A program made the position numbers and the translations under genes. The notes below the pieces were generated by a model. The model had not been told where the DNA came from. It saw only the letters and a list, made by a program, of their open reading frames with translations, and searched no databases. Below, one piece after another: positions 1 through 8,933 of a stretch of 64,000 bases of DNA. The stretch is from Mucilaginibacter robiniae (lineage in GTDB: Bacteria > Bacteroidota > Bacteroidia > Sphingobacteriales > Sphingobacteriaceae): positions 3,286,001 through 3,350,000 of the forward strand of contig NZ_CP051682.1 of assembly GCF_012849215.1 (NCBI RefSeq). The letters run 5' to 3'. Each line of letters opens with the position of its first letter. Positions within the stretch are counted from its first letter, which is position 1.

Positions 1-2554
1 TGCGTACACCGTAGGGGAGCTTTAATTTTTCAATTTGAGGTTTAATTTGTTTCAGCATATCGGCTGCTACTACGCCATTCTGCGCTTCCGACATAACGGT
101 AAGCATACGTAAGCCATTACGGTGCATAATGTTGCCCATGTGCCACTCGGGCGTAAAGTCGGCTACATCTTTCAACTGAATTTTTTGTCCTTGCTGGTTG
201 CTGATGTGTACCGTGCGCAGTCGGTCAAAATTATGGCGGTATTTATCGTCATAACGCAGTATAACCGATAGTGGCGTTTTGCCTTCATATAAAGTAGCCA
301 CGGGTACGCCCTGTAAGCCACCACCAATAGTTTGGGTAACCTGACTGTTGGTCAATCCTAACCGACGCAGTTTATCTTCTTGTACGTGGCCGCCTATAGC
401 TACATAATCCTCTTCAAAATCATCACGTACCCAGTTAGTGCCTTTTAAGTGGCTTACCATCGTTTTGATGGTATCACCCACTTTGCGCAGGTCCTCAAAG
501 TTTTCACTAATTACGCGGATCTCCAATGGAGCTTTGGCATTCAGGAATGATAGGCGGTGTACGCGTACAAAACCCTCCGGCAAAAAGTTATGGAATTTGC
601 TGATGTACTCGGTTGATAGTTCGTCGGTAGCATCATTGTCGGTAGTATTAATGAAAATCTGTGCGTAATTTTCACGTGGGTTTTCGGGCGCGTAGGTTAC
701 ATAGAACCGTGGCGAACTGGTACCAATAAAACTAGCCACACGGGTAATACGCTTGTCGCCTTTAATTGCGTTTTCTACCTTTTTAACAGCGGCTTCGGTT
801 TCTTTGTAAGGTGTGCCGGGGGGGAGCCATATTTCCAAGTTGAACTGATCGCGTTCGGCATTGGATAAAAACTGTTGTTTTACCTTGGTCATCAAAAATA
901 CACCTAAGGCTACTGAGAATACCGCTACCCATACAATGGCTGTACTGTGTTCAAAAGCCCACTCTACAGCTTTGTCGTACTTTTCTTGTACCCGGTCTAG
1001 GATAGATTTTTTATGTTCCTTTTCTGCTTTTTCATGATCTTCTTTCAACCCTTTCTTGATAGAGAGGAAAGCAATAGCCGGTACAATCAGCATAGAAACA
1101 ATAAATGAAGTGCTTAATGCTATGCCTACAATAATCGGTAGCGAGCCTGCAAATTCTCTTTGCTGACCCGGTAAAAACATAGCCAGCGGAGCGAAAGCAA
1201 AGATGATAGAAATGGTAGCGGTAAGCACCGGAATAAATAATTGGGTAGCACTTTTCCAGGCAGCTTCCCAGGGCTTGGTACCGTGATCCAACCGTTCTAC
1301 ATAGTTATCTACCACCACTATGGCATCGTCTACCACCATCCCCAATACAATAATAAGTCCGGCTAAGGTAACCTGGTGCAATTGCAAACCCACCATGTTG
1401 CTGATGGCAAAAGTAACCATGATGGATAGGGGGCAGGATATAGCTGAAATTAAAGCTATACGGAAAGGCAGCAAAATAATTACCACAATAATTACCGAAA
1501 TAATAGCAATGGCAAACTCTACCAAAAAGTGCTTAATACTTTCCGCCACTACCTCCGGCTGATTAACTATAGTTTGCACTTTAACATCCGGCGGCAACTG
1601 CTTTTTGGCAATGTCGAGTTGTTTGTCAATCTCTTTACCAAACTCCGTCATGTTGTTGCCTTTCTGCATTTCTACACTCAGCATCATCACCGGCAAATGG
1701 TTCATTTCAATCATTTGCGTAGTATCCTGGTAGCTACGACTAACAGTAGCTACATCGCGCAGGCGCACAATATTGGCTGATGAATCGGTATAAACAATCT
1801 GGTCGCCTATATCATTAATGCTTTTAAAAGCATTGTTGCCAAATACGGGTACATTGTTACGATCGAGTTTTACTTCGCCGCCGCCGTTGGTTTGGTTTTG
1901 ATTTTTCAGCACATCGGCTACGCGGTTAAAGTCAATACCGTACTGGCTGAGTTTGGCATCATCAACCTTTACTACTACCTGCTCGGGTAAACCGCCAACA
2001 CGGGTAATGCGTGATACCTTTTTGTTAACTTTAACATTATCCTCAATCTTATCCATTAGCTTATCTAACTCAGCGTAGCTGCGTTTAGGCGAAGAGATGG
2101 AAACCAGCAAGGCTACTGTTTCGCCAAAGTTGCTGTTTACTAAAGGTCCTTGTACATTTTGCGGTAGGTTTTGCGCCTTAAAGCTATTCAGGCCGTGTTG
2201 TATAGTAGCCCAAACCCGGTCGGCATCTTTTACCCACTCGTTCAGTTCCAGGTTGATGTACACAATACCTTCTTTGGTGGTAGAGTAAGTTTTTTCTTTA
2301 CGTACTTCCTTAAACGAAAACAGGTATTGCTCCATCGGTTTGGTAACCTCATTTTCTACCTGCTGCTCGCTGGCACCAGGATAAGAGGCATAAACCAAAG
2401 CTTGACGGATAGTAAATTCAGGGTTTTCACTACGCGACATTGTAAGCAAAGAGAATACGCCTACCAGAACCAGCATAGCCGCTATGGTAAACGATACCGT
2501 ACGGTAACGCATGGAAAGCTCAATTAGATTGAAGCCTTTTTTTCTTTCAGCCAT
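1..2554 (-). CDS. RND efflux pump, AcrB/HAE1-type inner membrane subunit (3' end beyond window)
   Basis: Proton-driven inner membrane pump of a tripartite efflux system. About 851 codons are visible without a stop; the C-terminus lies outside the window. The start at 2554 gives MAERKKGFNLIELSMRYR, followed by the first membrane helix. The TM4 motif GMVVDDAIVVVDN lies near residues 402-414, where AcrB has its proton-relay Asp pair 407/408. This DD motif points to the multidrug (HAE1) class rather than the metal (CusA) class. Porter-domain text such as LPPGTPYKETEAAVKKVE is also typical. It follows the adaptor gene by 32 bp, so the two are probably cotranscribed. The substrate cannot be read from the sequence. 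No TolC-like gene is visible; it may lie beyond the left edge. Confidence 0.93.
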   Translation of the reverse strand, partial: MAERKKGFNLIELSMRYRTVSFTIAAMLVLVGVFSLLTMSRSENPEFTIRQALVYASYPGASEQQVENEVTKPMEQYLFSFKEVRKEKTYSTTKEGIVYINLELNEWVKDADRVWATIQHGLNSFKAQNLPQNVQGPLVNSNFGETVALLVSISSPKRSYAELDKLMDKIEDNVKVNKKVSRITRVGGLPEQVVVKVDDAKLSQYGIDFNRVADVLKNQNQTNGGGEVKLDRNNVPVFGNNAFKSINDIGDQIVYTDSSANIVRLRDVATVSRSYQDTTQMIEMNHLPVMMLSVEMQKGNNMTEFGKEIDKQLDIAKKQLPPDVKVQTIVNQPEVVAESIKHFLVEFAIAIISVIIVVIILLPFRIALISAISCPLSIMVTFAISNMVGLQLHQVTLAGLIIVLGMVVDDAIVVVDNYVERLDHGTKPWEAAWKSATQLFIPVLTATISIIFAFAPLAMFLPGQQREFAGSLPIIVGIALSTSFIVSMLIVPAIAFLSIKKGLKEDHEKAEKEHKKSILDRVQEKYDKAVEWAFEHSTAIVWVAVFSVALGVFLMTKVKQQFLSNAERDQFNLEIWLPPGTPYKETEAAVKKVENAIKGDKRITRVASFIGTSSPRFYVTYAPENPRENYAQIFINTTDNDATDELSTEYISKFHNFLPEGFVRVHRLSFLNAKAPLEIRVISENFEDLRKVGDTIKTMVSHLKGTNWVRDDFEEDYVAIGGHVQEDKLRRLGLTNSQVTQTIGGGLQGVPVATLYEGKTPLSVILRYDDKYRHNFDRLRTVHISNQQGQKIQLKDVADFTPEWHMGNIMHRNGLRMLTVMSEAQNGVVAADMLKQIKPQIEKLKLPYGVR

Positions 2555-2586
2555 AAGTAATGATGTTAGCTTTTAAATAGTATGAA

Positions 2587-3627
2587 TTATTTAACCTGAA
2601 CCGATTGCCCGTCTTTCAGTCGGTACTGGCCTTCAACAATCAGCAGGTCGCCACTGCGCAGACCATCTACTACCGAAATAGCATCGCCCACAGCCTGCCC
2701 TACCGTTATGCGCCGGCGAATGGCACGGGTTTGTGCGCCAGAATCAACCAGAAAGACATAAGATAGGCCATCCTGATCGTGCACTACGGCTTTAGGAGGA
2801 ACGGTGATATATTGCGCCTTATGGTTGGTTTGCAGATTGATTTCAGCAATCATGCCGGGTAAAAGCTGGTGGCTGGTATTGTTCAGCAGTATTTTAGTAC
2901 GATAGGTGTTACTGTTTCTGGCACCTTGCGGATTAACGCTGGTTACTTTACCTGTAAAAGTTTGATTTAACGTAGGTACGGTAACTTTTGCGTTGTTATT
3001 GCGCATTACGTTGCCTATTTCGCTTTCGGGAATAGTCATGGTAGCGTTTACATGATCCATCTGCTCAATAGTAAATGCCTGTGCATTCGGCGAAGCCTGG
3101 TTGCCAACTTCGGTCATTTTACCAGTTATAGTGCCCGATATAGGCGCATACAACCTGGTATCACTTACCCGCTTTGCAGCAGTTTGCTTATTAGCCTGCG
3201 CCATCAGGTATTGCGATTGGGCAGTTACGTAATCTTTAGGGGTAAGGCTGCCTTTTTCGTACAGTTGCTTGTAGCGCTCGTAGGTATCTTTAGCTTGTAG
3301 TAAATTAGCGTTGGCTTGTTCCAGTTGGTACTGGTAATCGCGCGGATCAAGCGTAGCCAGTAATTGGCCCTTTTGAACTGATTGTCCTTCATCGGTTAAT
3401 ACAGAAGCCACCCGGCCCTGCACGGAAAAGGCTACTTGGGCTGTTTTTTCGGACTGAATAGTACCGCTTAAATTTAAAACCTGTTTATCTTCTGTAGTGG
3501 TGATTTTAAGAACTTCAACCGGGGCACGTGCCGAAGCTTCGGCATCCGAACGGTCGTCTTCTTTTTTGTGGCTGCAACTGCTGAGGATAATTACCAGATT
3601 TAAGTATAATAAGTAATGCTTTTTCAT
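2587..3627 (-). CDS. RND efflux periplasmic adaptor (membrane fusion protein), lipoprotein
   Basis: Adaptor subunit linking the RND pump to an outer membrane channel. The 346-residue protein starts with a lipoprotein signal whose lipobox LSSC places the lipidated Cys at residue 18. A barrel-sandwich (lipoyl-like) half follows (VQGRVASVLTDEGQSVQKGQ, about residues 68-87), then an alpha-helical hairpin (LEQANANLLQAKDTYERYKQ), the second lipoyl half (LYAPISGTITGK) and a beta-barrel domain. The C-terminal VVDGLRSGDLLIVEGQYRL is typical of the HlyD/MFP family. It lies 20 bp after the TetR gene and 32 bp before the pump, so regulator, adaptor and pump read as one operon. Confidence 0.93.
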   Translation of the reverse strand: MKKHYLLYLNLVIILSSCSHKKEDDRSDAEASARAPVEVLKITTTEDKQVLNLSGTIQSEKTAQVAFSVQGRVASVLTDEGQSVQKGQLLATLDPRDYQYQLEQANANLLQAKDTYERYKQLYEKGSLTPKDYVTAQSQYLMAQANKQTAAKRVSDTRLYAPISGTITGKMTEVGNQASPNAQAFTIEQMDHVNATMTIPESEIGNVMRNNNAKVTVPTLNQTFTGKVTSVNPQGARNSNTYRTKILLNNTSHQLLPGMIAEINLQTNHKAQYITVPPKAVVHDQDGLSYVFLVDSGAQTRAIRRRITVGQAVGDAISVVDGLRSGDLLIVEGQYRLKDGQSVQVK

Positions 3628-3647
3628 GATTCAATTGGTGCCAGAAG

Positions 3648-4247
3648 TTAATTATGGGTTAGTGCTTTCAAGAGTAACATTTCAACCAGTTCCTGCACCG
3701 GTTCAATATCACAGGTACGCTCACTTAAACAGAAATCGTCAATAACACCCCGGAAAGCGCTGATGAGTACAGAGGCCAGTAGCTCCATTTGCTGGGACTG
3801 CAAGGGTTGAAATTCTTTGTTTTCAACACCCTGCTGTATAATGCTGCTAATTAGCTGCGTTTCGCGAGGTTCACATAACCTGCGTACCTTAAATAGAATT
3901 TCTGGATGCTCCAGTAAATCTTTGGTTAATATGAGGTACTCGTTAGTTTTAGCATGTATAAACTGGAATTTAGTACGACAGTAAACCAGTAGCTTGTCGG
4001 TAGCGGAGGCATGATGAGGAAGCTGAGCTTCCAGCTCGTTGAAATAAGTATCTGTCTCTTTTTGCAGTATCGTATTAAAGAGCTCTTCTTTATTTTTGAA
4101 ATAAATATATAGTGTACTTCTACCTTTATGTACGGCTTTGGCAATATCATCCATTACTAATTTAGTATAGCCGTATTTCTTAAAGAGCAGCGTGGCTGCT
4201 TCAATAATGGCAGTTCTATTTACATCTTCTTTATTATCCAATAACAT
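3648..4247 (-). CDS. TetR/AcrR family transcriptional regulator
   Basis: Probable local repressor of the efflux operon. The 199-residue protein has the TetR N-terminal helix-turn-helix at about residues 12-58 (AAATLLFKKYGYTKLVMDDI, then KGRSTLYIYFKNKEELF) and a variable helical ligand-binding C-terminus. It is the first gene of the operon, which would allow autoregulation. An inverted repeat directly abuts its start codon (separate entry). The inducing compound is unknown. The regulatory link is inferred from position only. Confidence 0.9.
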   Translation of the reverse strand: MLLDNKEDVNRTAIIEAATLLFKKYGYTKLVMDDIAKAVHKGRSTLYIYFKNKEELFNTILQKETDTYFNELEAQLPHHASATDKLLVYCRTKFQFIHAKTNEYLILTKDLLEHPEILFKVRRLCEPRETQLISSIIQQGVENKEFQPLQSQQMELLASVLISAFRGVIDDFCLSERTCDIEPVQELVEMLLLKALTHN

Positions 4248-4274
4248 AATGACAATAATAGTTTTTTTGTCATT
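4248..4274. promoter_or_regulatory. Candidate TetR operator (inverted repeat)
   Basis: AATGACAA at 4248-4255 is mirrored exactly by TTGTCATT at 4267-4274 with an 11-bp spacer. The repeat sits immediately upstream of the TetR start codon (4247). Palindromes in this position are the usual binding sites of autoregulating TetR proteins. Binding is inferred, not shown. Confidence 0.5.
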
Positions 4275-4360
4275 GTGTTTTCCGAGTTGGTAAGTTTGTA
4301 TAAAGGGTCAATCTTTTATGACATTTATATGAAACATAAATCTTTGATAGCCCTTCTAAA

Positions 4361-4414
4361 TCCAGAAATACAAAAGCCATTCAGTACAACCTGAATGGCT
4401 TTTATATTTCTGGA
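4361..4414. terminator. Long-stem bidirectional terminator
   Basis: Arms 4361-4384 and 4391-4414 form a 24-bp stem with a single mismatch and a 6-nt loop. The core AAAGCCATTCAG pairs exactly with CTGAATGGCTTT. It lies 17 bp after the stop of the DUF983 gene (minus strand) and in the interval upstream of the tetR operon. A long T-rich tail is absent, but the stem itself contains A/T tracts. Confidence 0.7.
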
Positions 4415-4431
4415 TCAGCACAGTTGATTTA

Positions 4432-4908
4432 TTATTCTGAAGCAAACGGGTTATGGTAGTCTGGCTTTGCTCTTTCCGGTTCAAAGTGTACACCTGGGGT
4501 GAGCCAGAACAGTAATACTACTCTGGAATAGCGATAGGTAAAAGGTGATAACAATAAAGATGGTAGCAGTATAGTTACTAAATATAACCAAGGGTTTTCA
4601 CTACCGGTTAAAATATAAGTAGCTACGGCACAAGTTACCAGTATGGCCACATTCATGGCATAGCTAATAAACATGGCTACATAAAAATAGCCGGGTTCAA
4701 TCTCGAACTGAAAACCACAGTGTGAACAATTCTTGTTCATTTCTTGATTGAATAGACCTAGCGAACCAGCAGTAAACATGTTACCGGTACGACATTTAGG
4801 GCATTTACAATGTAAAGCTGCTTTAACGGCAGAATGTGTATAAGGGGCTGGATTTGGTGTTGCTTCTTTTGGTTGCATTTTATTAACGTCTAATGTCAGG
4901 GTGTTCAT
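4432..4908 (-). CDS. DUF983 domain membrane protein
   Basis: Small inner membrane protein of unknown function, 158 residues. Two zinc-finger-like Cys pairs lie in the N-terminal half (CPKC near residue 36 and CSHC near residue 61). After them comes EIEPGYFYVAMFISYAMN, the most recognisable DUF983 stretch, then two membrane helices (about 75-95 and 103-125). The start ATG overlaps the stop of the upstream AraC gene (ATGA at 4905-4908), so the two are translationally coupled. That coupling suggests the AraC regulator and this protein share a cue. A strong stem-loop follows the stop. Confidence 0.82.
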   Translation of the reverse strand: MNTLTLDVNKMQPKEATPNPAPYTHSAVKAALHCKCPKCRTGNMFTAGSLGLFNQEMNKNCSHCGFQFEIEPGYFYVAMFISYAMNVAILVTCAVATYILTGSENPWLYLVTILLPSLLLSPFTYRYSRVVLLFWLTPGVHFEPERAKPDYHNPFASE

Positions 4909-5792
4909 ATGCTTTGTAATTTGATTTCTTTTCTAAATTGTTCGGGGGTAATGCCTTCTTGCTTTTTGAAGAACTTGGTAAAGTAAGAGTTGTCTTGAAA
5001 GTTAAGCTGACCGGAAATTTCACTGATGCTGATGTTTAAGTTAACCAACAGCCGCTTGGCTTCGAGTATCACACGATTTCGAATTACTTCACCTGCCGAA
5101 ATACATAGCACATCATTACATAAAGCATTCAGGTGGTTTGGCGTAATGTAAAGCAGTTCAGCATACTCTTTAGGTAAGCGCAGCGTGGTGAAATTTTTAT
5201 CCACCAGCTTTTGAAAGCTTTTAAGCAAGGTGTAGTTGTATGATGATTTTTCGGTGGCCTGCTGACTGGAAAAGCTTAGTCTGCCAAGCTGGATAAACAT
5301 TTCTAGCATTAACAACCGTACCATATCTTCACCCAAGCGTTTGTTATCTTCAGTTTCTAGCAAAATGCGTTCAAATAGGTGCTGAACCCCTTGCTGTAAA
5401 TTGGATGGAATGTCAATCACCTCATCCTGAATGGTTCCGTTAAAAAAAGGAAACTGTTCCAGGTAGTCGGCTCGGTGCAAAAAGGATTGAAAGAAAGGAA
5501 CTGAAAAGTTAATTACGTAACCATCAACCTGTCCTTCAAAGCTCCAGCTATGTACCTGGCCCGGAACCATAAAGTAAATCTGGTAAGGCTTTACCGGAAA
5601 GTTCCGGAAATCAATAGCATGATGCCCAGAACCTTCGGTAAACAGAACCAGATGATAAAAGGTATGCTTATGCGGCAGATGTAAGTTTTTGTGTGCTATC
5701 AAATAAGGAGCAAACCGGCTTACTAAAATATCTTCCTGTTTAAAATCAGATAATTTACAAATATCATATACCGGGAACTTTTCCTTTATCAT
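4905..5792 (-). CDS. AraC family transcriptional regulator
   Basis: Transcription factor of 295 residues. An N-terminal cupin-like sensing domain carries LPHKHTFYHLVLFTEGSGHH near residues 39-58 and MVPGQVHSW near residue 76. The C-terminal double helix-turn-helix of AraC type spans about residues 195-290 and ends with ISEISGQLNFQDNSYFTKFF and GITPEQFRK. Overlap with the DUF983 gene indicates cotranscription. Ligand and targets are not evident. A second AraC gene lies just upstream in the same orientation, but it is not a close copy. Confidence 0.9.
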   Translation of the reverse strand: MIKEKFPVYDICKLSDFKQEDILVSRFAPYLIAHKNLHLPHKHTFYHLVLFTEGSGHHAIDFRNFPVKPYQIYFMVPGQVHSWSFEGQVDGYVINFSVPFFQSFLHRADYLEQFPFFNGTIQDEVIDIPSNLQQGVQHLFERILLETEDNKRLGEDMVRLLMLEMFIQLGRLSFSSQQATEKSSYNYTLLKSFQKLVDKNFTTLRLPKEYAELLYITPNHLNALCNDVLCISAGEVIRNRVILEAKRLLVNLNISISEISGQLNFQDNSYFTKFFKKQEGITPEQFRKEIKLQSI

Positions 5793-5878
5793 GTAACAAA
5801 GGTACGCCTGATGGTACCAGATATAATGGCAACATTCAGGGTAGTTATGGTAATTTTTACTGATAAGTAATTATTACC

Positions 5879-6799
5879 TTAGGTGCGAAAGGCTAAAGGG
5901 GTAAAAGCAGTTTGTTTTTTAAAGTAATTAGAAAAATGCGCCAAATCATCAAAGCCTAAGGTATAAGCAATGTCGGCCACGCTCCAGTGCGTTTGTTTAA
6001 GCAGCGTTTTGGCTTCCTGTATAATTCTGTTGCTAATGAGTTCTGTTGTGGTACTGCCGGTTATTTCTTTAAGTACTTTGTTGAGGTGATTAACGTGTAC
6101 AGCTAAACGGTCGGCATAATCTTTAGGCGTACGCAAGCTTAGTCTTTGGTGAGAGGACTCTAACGGAAACTGTCGTTCCAGCAGTTCGATGAATAAGGAA
6201 GATATACGTTCAGAAGCATTCTGGGTAGCACTGAGTGCTGATAAGGGTTGCAGTTTTTGCCCATAGTGAATAAGTTCAAGCACCAGGTTACGTAGCAGAT
6301 CATACTTGTATTTGTAATCAGCGTTCAACTCTTTGTGCATTTTGCGGAAGATGTATTCAATCTCCTGAACTTCAGCTGCCGAAAGCTGGAATATGGGTAG
6401 CTGCCCTGGCTGAAAAATAGGCAGTTCATCCAGCACTACGCCGGTTTTAGCAGGCGAGAGAAAATCTGGTGTGAAAATGCAAAACATGCCGGTTTGATTA
6501 CTATCCTCAGGTAACCAGTGGTACGGAATTTTGGGTGTTGCAAACAACAAAGCATTTTCCTGAATATCGATCACCTTATCAGCATACTCTGCTCTGCTAT
6601 TACCTCTTAGCCAGCCTATTTTATAATAAGTCCGCCTGCTGTACGGCATGATGCGGTTGCCGGTTTCCTTATCAAAAAGCTTTTCGCTTTCAAAAACATT
6701 GAAATGGCCAATTTCGCGCGCTATACCTTCTGGCAATGAAGCTCCGTTACGTTGGTAAAAATCATCTAATGAAGAATTAGGAATCATGTTGTTTTGCAA
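5879..6799 (-). CDS. AraC family transcriptional regulator
   Basis: Transcription factor of 306 residues. Its C-terminal AraC-type DNA-binding domain spans about residues 205-305 (WSVADIAYTLGFDDLAHFSN, then FKKQTAFTPLAFR). The N-terminal ligand domain is divergent. It is 86 bp upstream of the other AraC gene and reads in the same direction. A stem-loop separates it from the dehydrogenase gene upstream, so it probably has its own promoter. In related bacteria such regulators often control the adjacent oxidoreductase; here that is only a guess. Confidence 0.88.
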   Translation of the reverse strand: MQNNMIPNSSLDDFYQRNGASLPEGIAREIGHFNVFESEKLFDKETGNRIMPYSRRTYYKIGWLRGNSRAEYADKVIDIQENALLFATPKIPYHWLPEDSNQTGMFCIFTPDFLSPAKTGVVLDELPIFQPGQLPIFQLSAAEVQEIEYIFRKMHKELNADYKYKYDLLRNLVLELIHYGQKLQPLSALSATQNASERISSLFIELLERQFPLESSHQRLSLRTPKDYADRLAVHVNHLNKVLKEITGSTTTELISNRIIQEAKTLLKQTHWSVADIAYTLGFDDLAHFSNYFKKQTAFTPLAFRT

Positions 6800-6850
6800 A
6801 GTTCAAATATAGCATTCCACTAGTCAGTACTGCCTAGTGCTTTAAGTATG

Positions 6851-6889
6851 ATCCACCGTAAAATAGTGCAGTGCTACTTTACAGTGGAT
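6851..6889 (-). terminator. Stem-loop after the SDR gene
   Basis: Arms 6851-6866 and 6874-6889 pair over 16 bp. The only two non-Watson-Crick positions become G-U pairs in RNA made from the minus strand, which fits termination of the dehydrogenase transcript. The loop is 7 nt. No clear U-tract follows. Confidence 0.55.
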
Positions 6890-6902
6890 TATGCCAAGTT
6901 AC

Positions 6903-7667
6903 TTACACGAACATACCGCCTGAAACTTCAATACGCTGACCATTAACCCAGCGAGCATCTTCGGTACATAAAAAGGCTACTACACCGCCTACATCTTCGG
7001 CTACACCTGGTCGGCCCAGTGGTGTGCTGCTACTTACAAATTGCTGTAGTTGTTCACTGCCTCGTAGGTGTCCGCCGCCAAAATCAGTCATCATGGCGCC
7101 TGGTGCAACCGTATTGGCTTTAATTTTACGGCTACCCAGTTCTTTAGCCAAGTAACGTGTAAATACCTCAACTGCACCTTTCACACTGGCATAAACCGAC
7201 GAACCCGGTACGGCAATACGAGGTAAGGCACTGGAAATGTTGATAATGCCACCACCATCATATAAAACAGGTAATAGCTTTTGCGTTAAGAAATAAACGC
7301 CTTTAAAATGAACATTTATTAATCCGTCAAACATTCCTTCTGTTACATCAGCTATCGGAGAATAGCCGGCAAAGCCCGCATTGTTAACCAGAAAATCAAA
7401 CTGATTGATGTTAAATTGAGTAGCTAATGTATCCTTCAGGCGATCAACAAACGTGTCGAAGCTTTGAACTTCGGCTGTATTCAATTGAATGGCCGCAGCT
7501 TTTTGACCGGTACTTTCAATTTGTTTTACTACTTCTTCAGCTTCCTGTGCTTTGCTATTATAAGTAAGTACTACATCAATTCCTTTTTCGGCAATACGTA
7601 GTGCCATATCTTTACCTAAACCCCGGCTGCCACCGGTAACTAGTGCTATTTTACTTTTGTGTTCCAT
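6903..7667 (-). CDS. Short-chain dehydrogenase/reductase (SDR) family oxidoreductase
   Basis: NAD(P)-dependent oxidoreductase of the classical SDR family, 254 residues. The cofactor motif TGGSRGLG lies at residues 11-18, NNAG near 95, the catalytic Ser in NISSALPR near 145, and the YASVKGA motif (catalytic Tyr and Lys) near 160. The C-terminus VNGQRIEVSGGM is typical of the FabG-like group. The substrate is unknown. It is transcribed away from the ECF sigma gene, with a shared upstream region of about 160 bp. Confidence 0.92.
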   Translation of the reverse strand: MEHKSKIALVTGGSRGLGKDMALRIAEKGIDVVLTYNSKAQEAEEVVKQIESTGQKAAAIQLNTAEVQSFDTFVDRLKDTLATQFNINQFDFLVNNAGFAGYSPIADVTEGMFDGLINVHFKGVYFLTQKLLPVLYDGGGIINISSALPRIAVPGSSVYASVKGAVEVFTRYLAKELGSRKIKANTVAPGAMMTDFGGGHLRGSEQLQQFVSSSTPLGRPGVAEDVGGVVAFLCTEDARWVNGQRIEVSGGMFV

Positions 7668-7738
7668 CTTGCATTAAATTTAGTTAAGCAAAGATGCCGA
7701 GAATAGGAGAGTGGGCGTTTGGAACAATCAATCAGCTA

Positions 7739-7769
7739 TTTGCAAAATTCAAATAATTTAATGCCTTTG
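7739..7769 (+). promoter_or_regulatory. Candidate promoter of the ECF sigma gene
   Basis: TTTG at 7739-7742 is followed after exactly 19 bp by TGCCTTTG at 7762-7769. This matches the Bacteroidota housekeeping promoter form TTTG-N19-TAnnTTTG with one difference. It lies 60 bp before the first possible start codon of the sigma gene. Confidence 0.45.
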
Positions 7770-7829
7770 TATTTTTCTCAGTTTTAGTTATTGTTGAAGT
7801 GATATTGCATTAAGTGTAACATTTGCGAA

Positions 7830-8363
7830 ATGGCCGTATCTAACCCGGCACAAAGAAAGCTCATACCCGCCGCCTTAGGTGACATGATAAGTTTTGACGA
7901 AATATATAACCGTTATGCTCCGCAAATATTTAGGGTGTGCATGGGCTATACCAATGATGCTGAACAAGCTAAAGATTTGGTGCAGGAAACGTTTATATCG
8001 GTCTGGAAAAATCTTTCTAACTTCCGTAACCAATCGCAAATTAGTACCTGGATATTCCGGATAGCTACCAACAACTGTCTGCGTGCTATGGAGGTTGCCA
8101 AGCGTATGCCATCGGCAGAATTACCTTTTAATTTAGCCGAGGTTCGGGAAGAATCACCAGAAGAAAAGTTAAATTTCTTGTATCAATGCATTGCCGAACT
8201 GGAGGAAACCGAGCGTATTATTATTTCGCTGGTACTAGAAGATTTGCCGCAGGCTGAAATTGCCACTATTGTAGGGCTAAGTAATGTAAATGTGAGAGTG
8301 AAAGTTCATCGGATAAAAGAAAAGTTGGCTCAAAAATTTAAAGCGCATGGACAATTTAGATGA
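7830..8363 (+). CDS. ECF-type RNA polymerase sigma-70 factor
   Basis: Alternative sigma factor, up to 177 residues. Region 2 is clear (FDEIYNRYAPQIFRVCMGYT and DLVQETFISVWKNL), as is region 4 (LEDLPQAEIATIVGLSNVNV, a helix-turn-helix). Translation may start at 7830 or at the in-frame ATG 7884 (MISFDEIYNRY), which fits the family better. The 3' end overlaps the next gene by 17 bp. No classical FecR or zinc-type anti-sigma gene follows; instead there are two small membrane proteins. These could serve the regulatory role. Confidence 0.9.
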   Translation: MAVSNPAQRKLIPAALGDMISFDEIYNRYAPQIFRVCMGYTNDAEQAKDLVQETFISVWKNLSNFRNQSQISTWIFRIATNNCLRAMEVAKRMPSAELPFNLAEVREESPEEKLNFLYQCIAELEETERIIISLVLEDLPQAEIATIVGLSNVNVRVKVHRIKEKLAQKFKAHGQFR

Positions 8364-8931
8364 TCTGAAAGCCATATGGCATACTGCAAAAACGGACAAT
8401 CTTCCCAGTTCGAAAGAAATGGTGCAATTGATTCGTAAGTTTCGTAACGAAAAGCTGCGAAATAAATGGCTGATGATTTTATTAACCACTCTGATTGCTT
8501 TGTTGATTGGGGGAGTACTTTGCATTTCACATTTTAAACTTTTCACCACTTACTTGGGTGGAGCAATGATTATGGCAGGTTGTGGTATGCTGGCCGTAGA
8601 TAATGTCAAATCGCTCAAACGCTTCTATCAGTTGGATGATTACAGCAATGTGGATTTCCTGGCGTTTATTGAGCAAACTCGGTTGAATCAAATTCGCTAC
8701 TATAAAAAAACGATGGCCATTTTTGCTTCGCTTTGCACGGTAGGTTGGGCATTGTATATGTATGAACCTATTTACAAGCTCCCTGTGTGGTTTTACAGCA
8801 TTTATTCTATTATCCTGACTTACCTTGCTATTATGTGGTTTGTGGTAAGTCCGCGTACTTTCAAGAAAGATCAAGAAAAGCTGGAAGCTACCCGGCAACG
8901 GATAGAAAAGTTATTAAATCAACTCAAATAA
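8347..8931 (+). CDS. Membrane protein linked to the ECF sigma factor
   Basis: Protein of 194 residues with no recognised domain. The N-terminus is soluble and charged (MDNLDDLKAIWHTAKTDNLP), followed by two pairs of predicted membrane helices (about residues 39-55 plus 60-80, and 120-138 plus 145-165) and a basic, helical C-terminus. Because the gene overlaps the sigma gene and starts with a cytosolic helix region, it is a candidate membrane-bound anti-sigma factor. This is inference from context; no anti-sigma motif was recognised. Confidence 0.8.
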   Translation: MDNLDDLKAIWHTAKTDNLPSSKEMVQLIRKFRNEKLRNKWLMILLTTLIALLIGGVLCISHFKLFTTYLGGAMIMAGCGMLAVDNVKSLKRFYQLDDYSNVDFLAFIEQTRLNQIRYYKKTMAIFASLCTVGWALYMYEPIYKLPVWFYSIYSIILTYLAIMWFVVSPRTFKKDQEKLEATRQRIEKLLNQLK

Positions 8932-8933
8932 AT

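Noticed and set aside
438..2527. Several open frames on the plus strand within the pump gene region
   Set aside because: They are shadows of the minus-strand RND pump gene, which has a continuous, recognisable reading frame there.
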